Assembly (NCBI RefSeq): GCF_000787575.1 | Contig: NW_012236525.1 | Span: forward strand, 883,686-947,685 | DNA length: 64,000 nt | Direction: 5' to 3' | DNA from: Acytostelium subglobosum LB1 | Taxonomy: Eukaryota; Evosea; Eumycetozoa; Acytosteliales; Acytosteliaceae | Shown here: one piece after another, positions 57,825 to 64,000 of the stretch | Position numbering within the stretch: the first letter of the stretch is position 1 | How the letters are laid out: every line of letters begins with the position of its first letter | Made by a program: the position numbers and the translations under genes | The notes under the pieces: model-generated | Told to the model about the DNA's origin: nothing | Seen by the model: the letters and a program-made list of their open reading frames with translations, nothing else | Databases searched by the model: none

Positions 57825-58351
57825 TCTTGATACCTGTTATATATCTCCTTATTGAATGAATAAGGAATAATAATGAATGATGATTATTATTTATAAGTAA
57901 GTATGTTGTTGAATGTATCTTGTCAGCTGTACTTGAAGGATCAAGTAAGTGAATCAATGAATGAATGTGTTGGTGAGTGTGTGTGAATGGGGAATGAGAG
58001 AGTGAATGGATGAATGAAGGCAGGCATTGCACTTCGAAACAAGCTCAATGGGATGGTCCACATGATAATGAGAGAGTGGGGATACTTCAACAACAACCCC
58101 ATCCACTCAACATGGGCCAAACAAACAATCAACAACAGATAAGTAAAGGGGTAAGTACACACAGATGTAAATTGACCTTTCCTTTTCAGGTAATGTGTGG
58201 TCCTCTTTGTGGACCTCAAGGTCCACGACATATTTGTAAACAAAATGATTGTTATTGATTGATTGATTGATTGGTTAATTGATTGAACGACAGAATGATC
58301 GTTTGATTGATAGCAGACAAGCAAGACAAGGCAAGGCAAGGCCATGAGGAC
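57825..58351. other. Intergenic with an inverted repeat and a doubtful small frame
   Basis: About 530 bases between two minus-strand genes. It holds a perfect inverted repeat GTGGACCT-CA-AGGTCCAC (58209-58226). An open plus-strand frame at 58010-58258 ends in a Cys-rich peptide (CGPLCGPQGPRHICKQNDCY); it is not supported by any homology. Confidence 0.45.
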
Positions 58352-61212
58352 TTATGGATGGGACACCAACCACTTGGCGATATCTGCATGGATGTAGTCG
58401 TACCAGCGAGAGTTGTCGCGAGCAATCTCAAGGTCTTGCTTGATGGATCTGGCGGCAATGTTGACTGGGTGAGCCTCAAAGAACTTCTCCACTGTGACGA
58501 TTTGCTCCTCGGACATCCTGGCGGCGAATGTAGATGAGATGATGCGTGGGAACAGACCGCTCTCCTTGAATGTCTCGTTGATCGACTCAAAGTTGGCCAC
58601 CAAGTACTTCCAGGCAATGCCCGTGCTCTTGTTGGGCAAGCCGAACCAGACGTAGTAGGCGTCCTGCATCTTGACGTCGGCCGAGAAGGAGAATGCCAAC
58701 ACCTTGTTGATGAGTGCCTCGCCCTGCACTGAGGAGATCACCGAGAGGAGGGTGGCGCGCTCAACAGTGTTGGTGGACTTCTTGTAGATCTCAATCATCT
58801 CGTTCAACTCTTGCTCGCCGCCGTTCTTCAGGACGGTGCGGTAGACAACCGATTGAATATCGCTTGGCAGTGGGGTGCCGGCCTTCAGAGCGTCGTAGCG
58901 CTTGCGGCACTCGACGATGACCTCCTGAAGGTCGCTCTGGGCTAGTCTAGCCAACACCTTCTCTCTCAAGAGAACATCAGCGGCAGACTCATTTGGAATG
59001 GCGTCGAATCCAAGCTTCTTGTAAACTGGTGTGAGGAGGTTGACGGTGAAACGCTAGGGATTGATTGATTGATTGATTGAGTTAATATTGATTGGAATGA
59101 TTCCATGGACATGCGAGATGGCATACCTTGAGCTTGTCATAGGATGGGGTGTCATCGACCAAGTTCAACAACTTTCCAAGAGTGTCCATGATGAAGGTCC
59201 AGTTGGTGTTCTCGACTTCGTTTTGTGATGAAGCGGCAAGGTCGAGGAAGACGGTGATTGGGAGCGAGTGAGCCTTGGAGAGTGCAACGGCATCACTGAA
59301 GAGACCGAGACGGTCGACGGCGGGCAGCTTGAGCGACTGGATCTGTGGCAGCAAGCCCTTGATAATGGATGGGTCGTACTTGATGCGGTAGTAACCAGTC
59401 TGGCCAAAGTTTGGCTTGATCCAACCGTTGGCGTCGAATGATGGCACGGTGATGGTGGTGGTCTTGGTGTCCAACATGTACTCGTGCGACTCCTTCTGTG
59501 TCTGGAGCTTGATGTGGCACTTCCAGCATGGGTCTGTTGGTCTCTCCTCATTGGTGTATCTGAACTGCTTCTGGGTCAAGTTGAACTTGCCTGGCTCGGC
59601 GGCTATGAGAGGGAGTGAATGGAGAGAGTTAGTGATTGAGTGCGCGTGTGATTGACGCCCACTACTACTTACTGGCCTCAAAGTTGATGACTGGGTAACC
59701 TGGGTACTTGGTGAACTCGTCGATGAACTCCTTGACGTTGGAGCCAGAGATGTGGCTGATGGAGTTCCAGAGATCCTCGGTGTTGGTGTTCTGGTAGGCA
59801 AACTTGGTCAGGTAGTGAGTGAGTCCCTTTCTAAAGTCATCGCCAAAGCGCTCGGCAAGCATTCTGATGACACACGATCCCTTGTTGTAGGAGATGGCGT
59901 CAAAGATCTCGTTGATCTGCGATGAGCTGTACACTGGCACCTCGATGGCGTGCGAGTTCTCGAGCACGTCCAGGCCGAGAGCGCCGTTGTACACGTTGGA
60001 GAACTCGAGCCACACGCCCCACTCTGGGAACAGGTGGTCGGTGACCAGGTCGCCCATGTACGTGGCAAAGCCCTCGTTGAGCCACAACTGCGACCACCAC
60101 TCCATGGTGACGAGGTTTCCGAACCACTGATGTGCCAGCTCGTGGCCAATTACACTGGCCACACGCTGCTTGATGCGCACGGTTGTTGTCTCGGATGTGA
60201 GCAGAATGATCTCACGGTAGGTGATCAGACCCCAGTTCTCCATGGCGCCAAAGCTAAAGTCGGGGACACCAATGTGGTCGCACTTGTCCAATGGGTAGGG
60301 GATCTGGAAGTAGTCGCAGAAGAAGTCGAGGGCGCGGATGGCCACGTCCAGGGCAAAGTCGCCAGTGTCCTTCTTGCCAATGACGCTGTAGATTCTGGTG
60401 CGCACGCCTCCCTTGGTGTAGCCCTCAACGTAGTTGAACTCACCGACGACAAAGGCCGCGAGGTAGGTGCTCATCTTTGGTGTGGTGCCAAAGGTGACGG
60501 TCTTGGTGCCGTCGTCGTGCTCGACGGTCTTGATGTCGCGCATGTTTGACAGAGCGGTCAGGTGCTTGGGCACGGTGATCTCGACGTCGAATGTGGCCTT
60601 GAGGGCGGGCTCGTCGAAACAGGGGAAGGCGCGACGGGCGTCGGTGGCCTCGAACTGAGTGGTGCCGAGGTATCTGTCCTCGCCGTCGATCGTGTACTTT
60701 GAGCGGTAGAAGCCGTGCATCTTGTCGTTGAGTATGCCGGTGAAGTCGATGGCCAGCACTGGCTTGCTGTGAACGGCCAGCTCGTGCTGGAAGGTGATGA
60801 CGGCCACCTCGTCGGTGGTGTCGTAGACGATCGATGTCATGGGGTTGTCGGTGCCGGCGATCGTGGCCGACTTGATATCAATCTCGATCGAGTGGATCAC
60901 GATCACATTGGTGGCTTCGCGAACGTTGAGTGTAATATCAACGTGGCCCTTGAATGTGAATGCCTTTACATCCGGGTGCAAATGCAGATAGTACTTCTCT
61001 GGCACGACCTTTGATGGCAGCACCAACTTATCGCCTCCCTTTCCCTCGACCAAGTAGTTTGTTGATACTTTAGTAGCCATTGTTGTTGTGGTTGTAGTTG
61101 TTATTGATGATGATGATGATGGTGTAGTTGAATATTGATGTTGTTGTAGTTGTAATAACAATGATATTATCACAATGAATACAGATACTACTATTATGAT
61201 CTTGTTCTTCAT
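58352..61212 (-). CDS. psaA: M1-family aminopeptidase, puromycin-sensitive type, with N-terminal membrane anchor
   Basis: Zinc metallopeptidase that trims N-terminal residues from peptides. Exons on the minus strand: 61212-59673, 59602-59127 and 59053-58352, 905 residues (human NPEPPS 919). Substrate motif FGAMENWG (about 320), zinc site VIGHELAHQWFGNL (HExxH about 352) with WLNEGFA 18 residues on. The C-terminal ERAP1-like helical domain includes QAKFNLTQKQFRY-like and TPVYKKLGFDA segments. The first 25 residues, KNKIIIVVSVFIVIISLLLQLQ, form a hydrophobic signal or anchor, followed by a Ser/Thr linker; an internal MATKVSTNYL start at 61080 would remove it. This raises the possibility of two forms, one membrane or secreted, one cytosolic. 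Confidence 0.95.
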
Positions 61213-61512
61213 CTTTCTTCAAATTAAACTTTTTGAACATGTGATTGAGTGAGTGGGAAATTGATGAACTTGTGATGGATGTTTCAATTTTCTTGAACTT
61301 CAATGGATGTTGACCTGACCAAGTCAATCACTTTGGTACTCTCCATGATATACTTTGGCGATTACTTTGGTTTGTAGGTCATATTTGGAACAATTCCATT
61401 AACTCAATAACTCAATCACACTCAATTACACATAAGTGGAATTATTCCAGCCTCAATAAAAAAAAGCATATTGATGTTGTAATAATATCCATCCAATTTA
61501 TATAATTAGATG
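61213..61512. other. Intergenic, aminopeptidase promoter and RPP40 3' flank
   Basis: 300 bases, AT-rich, with a run of A near 61458-61465. No gene recognised. Confidence 0.5.
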
Positions 61513-62802
61513 TCAACTGAATGTGTCTTGATGTCCAAGTGTCGCCAGTGTCCAATACTCGTTGTTTGGATGCAGAATGATGGAGTAGTTGTTGTCGCCA
61601 TTGATGTGATAGCCATGCTCATTATTAGCCCATGTGACTGGTGTGTCTTGGAATCCTGTCACCTGAATGCTGACCCAATCTATTGCCACCTTCTTGTTGG
61701 TCATTATACGACGCACCGTACGTATCAGTGACAGTACCGACTGCGGTGTCACCATACCTTCGGTGCTGGCCACAAAGCAATCGGTCAGTCTGCTCGACTC
61801 TGGCGTCAGGGCCGCATTGAGATTCAACACGACCTTGTCTTCGTTCAAGCCACACAGCACGAGTCCAAGTGCTTCATTCCAGCACTCCATGAACTCTATT
61901 CGCTCGGCCTTGTCCACGCCATTCAATGCGGGGACCACCGGCACTCTATATGTCTCGTATGATCGCTTCTTGATGTTGACCACTCGCTTCACATTGACGC
62001 CCGCGGGGAACTTGATGGGGCGCGGGTGTCCTGTGCTTGGATCGATACTCGAGACGATCATACTGATACTTGACACTCTGTCCTTGAGACACCAGATCAC
62101 GCGTTTATACAGTGATGAGTCGGGCATCATTTCTTTCGAACGACAATCCAGTGTGATCACATATCGCTGTGGCTTTGTCTTTGAAAAGTGTGAATGCTGG
62201 CCCGTCAGTCCCAGCTGTTGATACGTGTCCTTGTCCACATTGAGCAGCACCTTTCCATTTGGTATGAATGCCACGACATTTCCATCATCCAATCGATTGT
62301 ATTGAGTCAATGCAGTGAAGCCACCTTTGTTGTTGATGGAAGTTGGGTCAGTCGAGGTAGACGCACATCTGTCAATCACACAGAGATACATACCTGGCTT
62401 GATGTAATCATTGATAAACTGTTGAGAGAGGAGTAGGTCGAGTGGTGTTTCAATGTGATAGAATGCGTCAGACATGTTGCTCTCCTTGCTCAATCGTTCG
62501 GCAAAGAATGGTGCCAACTCAGTGTCAAGTATGAGTGATGCCGATGCAGTCTGTGCAAGTGTAGGTTTCTTTGATGTAGTTGTAGTTGTAGTTGATGATG
62601 ATGTTGATGTAGTCAATGATGATTGATCCTTCGTTGATGTTACAGCTACAACTATATCAACACGTTGATTCAACCAATGTGTTGTTATAAAGTTATCCAA
62701 TGATGAATCAATCATCTCTGTATCCAAACTAGTGAACAACCCATTGCGAAACAATATCTTTCCACCTGGACCTAATGAATGTGATGGAGCTATCGTACAC
62801 AT
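61513..62802 (-). CDS. rpp40: RPP40, protein subunit of RNase P/MRP
   Basis: Nuclear subunit of the tRNA 5'-processing and rRNA-processing ribonucleoproteins. A single exon, 429 residues (human RPP40 about 363). The C-terminal block DWVSIQVTGFQDTPVTWANN then EHGYHINGDNNYSIILH and YWTLATLG follows the animal pattern PWVAISVQGFADSPVSW.ENEHGF..GGEHLYN...NNQDYWL. YVITLDCRS in the middle fits a strand of the conserved core. A poly-Thr/Ser insert (about residues 68-78) is a dictyostelid trait. Identification is by this C-terminal signature; the N-terminal half is divergent. Confidence 0.8.
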   Translation of the reverse strand: MCTIAPSHSLGPGGKILFRNGLFTSLDTEMIDSSLDNFITTHWLNQRVDIVVAVTSTKDQSSLTTSTSSSTTTTTTSKKPTLAQTASASLILDTELAPFFAERLSKESNMSDAFYHIETPLDLLLSQQFINDYIKPGMYLCVIDRCASTSTDPTSINNKGGFTALTQYNRLDDGNVVAFIPNGKVLLNVDKDTYQQLGLTGQHSHFSKTKPQRYVITLDCRSKEMMPDSSLYKRVIWCLKDRVSSISMIVSSIDPSTGHPRPIKFPAGVNVKRVVNIKKRSYETYRVPVVPALNGVDKAERIEFMECWNEALGLVLCGLNEDKVVLNLNAALTPESSRLTDCFVASTEGMVTPQSVLSLIRTVRRIMTNKKVAIDWVSIQVTGFQDTPVTWANNEHGYHINGDNNYSIILHPNNEYWTLATLGHQDTFS

Positions 62803-62994
62803 CCCTCTTATCTCTATCTATGTATGTGTATATGTATAAGTATGTACATGTAAGGTTGTGACAAACAATGACGAAGTCGCCAAGTCCAACCAAGTCCAAG
62901 TCACCATCATTCTTGATTTTGTGATACCCCCTCTTCATTTCTGATTCATTAACATTCGTTCATACTTATAACTTAAGTTTACTACTTACTTATA

Positions 62995-63201
62995 ATGACA
63001 ACTCAATTCCATAGAGAGAGACTTAGTGGCAACATTAAGATCATGACAGGTCTGGTGTTGTTCTCAAGTGCAGTATACTTCTACTCAATGTACAAGATGG
63101 GTCAGAATGACTTTAAGGATATCAACGACTTTGGCATTCCAACAAAGGATGACAGTGACCTTCATTTAAAGAAGAGACCAAGAGGATCAGGACCACAGTA
63201 G
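62995..63201 (+). CDS. 68-residue single-pass membrane protein, possibly COA3-like
   Basis: Small single-exon gene. After a short basic start (TTQFHRERLSGNIK) comes one membrane span (IMTGLVLFSSAVYFYSMY), then an acidic stretch (GQNDFKDINDF) and a basic C-terminus (KKRPRGSGPQ). Cytochrome c oxidase assembly factor 3 (COA3/CCDC56) has the same layout: about 100 residues or fewer, NxxTGL before the span, YFYS-type residues inside it, followed by DF(x)D (family knowledge). The resemblance is moderate. It shares a 192-base divergent promoter with rpp40. The plus-strand AT-rich leader and good codon use support that it is real. Confidence 0.7.
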   Translation: MTTQFHRERLSGNIKIMTGLVLFSSAVYFYSMYKMGQNDFKDINDFGIPTKDDSDLHLKKRPRGSGPQ

Positions 63202-63478
63202 ACATCAACAGATCACTCAATCAATCAATCTCAACATCATTCATTCAATCATTCATTCATTCAATCAACAGACGACACATTGAACGACAAGACAGCCATG
63301 ACAATGATGAATGAATGAATCTCAATCGCAATCGAGCGAATAGTCCAGCACAAGGTGATGTGCGCACACAAGTAACATGGTCCAGGACATGCAATCAATC
63401 TCTCAATCAAGTCAAGACAGAGAATAAACTGACAGACACACAACAACGAACATATTATTGATCGAACAAACGAATGAT

Positions 63479-64000
63479 TTATTCCTGATCGTCTTGGTTG
63501 TCGTTGTCGTCCGACTTCCTCTTGCGCAGCGCCTTGACGTGTCTGATGGCAATCTCGTTGAAATTCTGTCTTCCCTTGTGAATTGTGGCCAGGGTCTCGC
63601 CAAGCTCGTTCTTCTCGATGTTGTTGTTGTCCACCTTGGGCTTGACGGAGCGATGCACCTTGAGTGCCTCCTTCTCGACGTCGGGCGACGGTGTCTTGGA
63701 GCGACGGATGGTGAAGTCGAACGATGGACCCATCTCCTGCAGCTCGACCTTGGGGATCTTGGTGCCCGATCGCTTAAAGACGATGCTGTAGTGGCGGAAC
63801 ATGATGCGGTCGTCGACGGCCGTCAGCACGATGACGTGGTCCAGACCGGCGAGGTTGATGTACTCGACGACGCGACCCCTGAAGAAGTCGAGGAACATGT
63901 TGCCAATGCGCTTGAACTCGTCCTTTGTCTCAAACTCCTGTCCGTTGAAGATGAAGCAGGGCTTGTTGCCCATGTTGGATTTCTCGCCGTCGAATGCCTC
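63479..64000 (-). CDS. rpf2: RPF2, Brix-domain ribosome assembly factor, 5' part outside the window
   Basis: Recruits the 5S RNP into pre-60S ribosomes together with RRS1. Only the C-terminal 173 residues are visible, open to the right edge. GNKPCFIFNGQEFE, FKRIGNMFLDFFRGRVVEYI, LAGLDHVIVLTAVDDRIMFR and VELQEMGPSFDFTIRR follow the human RPF2 order (PMLIF.G..F, RLK.L.IDFFRG, LAGLE.VLHFTA, IELEEMGPS). The tail VHRSVKPKV and KNELGETLATIHKGRQNF match the end of that family rather than BRX1. The Lys/Asp-rich end KRKSDDNDNQDDQE is probably nucleolar-type. No introns in the visible part. Confidence 0.92.
   Translation of the reverse strand, partial: EAFDGEKSNMGNKPCFIFNGQEFETKDEFKRIGNMFLDFFRGRVVEYINLAGLDHVIVLTAVDDRIMFRHYSIVFKRSGTKIPKVELQEMGPSFDFTIRRSKTPSPDVEKEALKVHRSVKPKVDNNNIEKNELGETLATIHKGRQNFNEIAIRHVKALRKRKSDDNDNQDDQE

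Noticed and set aside
63902-64000. Assignment of the last gene as BRX1
   Set aside because: The IELEEMGPS-like block and the tail fit RPF2 better than BRX1.

Overview
The window looks like nuclear DNA of a dictyostelid social amoeba, probably one of the less AT-rich species rather than Dictyostelium discoideum itself. The signs are an FNIP-repeat protein, a RhoGEF-PH-kinase fusion resembling the Dictyostelium Kxc proteins, many Gln/Asn/Ser/Thr homopolymer runs inside proteins, and very short introns (mostly 55-130 bases, GTAAGT or GTATGT to AG) packed with CAAT/CATT repeats. The species call is inference. Gene models were built by hand: I joined exons only where phase and protein family agreed, and summed exon lengths to check that each frame stays open.

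Layout. 1-8.2 kb: the 3' end of the GID/CTLH E3 ligase subunit RMD5 (+), a 1,111-residue leucine-rich-repeat protein (+), UBA5 (-), and a small two-exon gene of the death-associated protein (DAP) family (-). 8.2-12.7 kb: an ERCC4-domain protein (+) and GDP-mannose pyrophosphorylase B (-). 12.7-19.6 kb: a 6.9-kb stretch without a convincing gene, between the divergent gmppB and cyclin genes. 19.6-29 kb: an A/B-type cyclin (+), an FNIP protein (-), a DENN protein (-) and a MAK/ICK-family kinase (-). 29-40.4 kb: a 2,063-residue SAM + SNF2 (ATRX-like) remodeler (-), SART1/Snu66 (+) and TDP1 (-). 40.6-50.1 kb: a PhyH-like dioxygenase (+), an oxysterol-binding protein (+), pyruvate dehydrogenase E1 alpha (+) and the RhoGEF-PH-kinase (+). 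50.1-51.8 kb: an unidentified cluster of overlapping minus-strand frames, possibly the fossil of a mobile or virus-like element. 51.8-64 kb: BCS1 with an apparent one-base frameshift (-), UTP11 (+), a cortactin-like NTA + SH3 protein (-), an unrecognised membrane/coiled-coil protein (-), puromycin-sensitive-type aminopeptidase (-), RPP40 (-), a 68-residue COA3-like membrane protein (+) and the 3' part of RPF2 (-, running off the window).

This is a typical compact euchromatic amoeba region, not an operon-like system. There are loose themes: RNA processing and ribosome assembly (SART1, UTP11, RPP40, RPF2), DNA repair and chromatin (ERCC4 protein, TDP1, ATRX-like), mitochondrial function (PDH E1 alpha, BCS1, COA3-like) and actin/Rac signalling (RhoGEF-kinase, cortactin-like). 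Two convergent pairs are only 28 and 34 bases apart, and most divergent pairs share promoters of 0.2-0.6 kb. The best candidates for novelty are the cortactin-like protein without cortactin repeats, the DFD-bearing RhoGEF-kinase, the SAM-SNF2 fusion, the unidentified cluster at 50.1-51.8 kb and the long gene-free interval.
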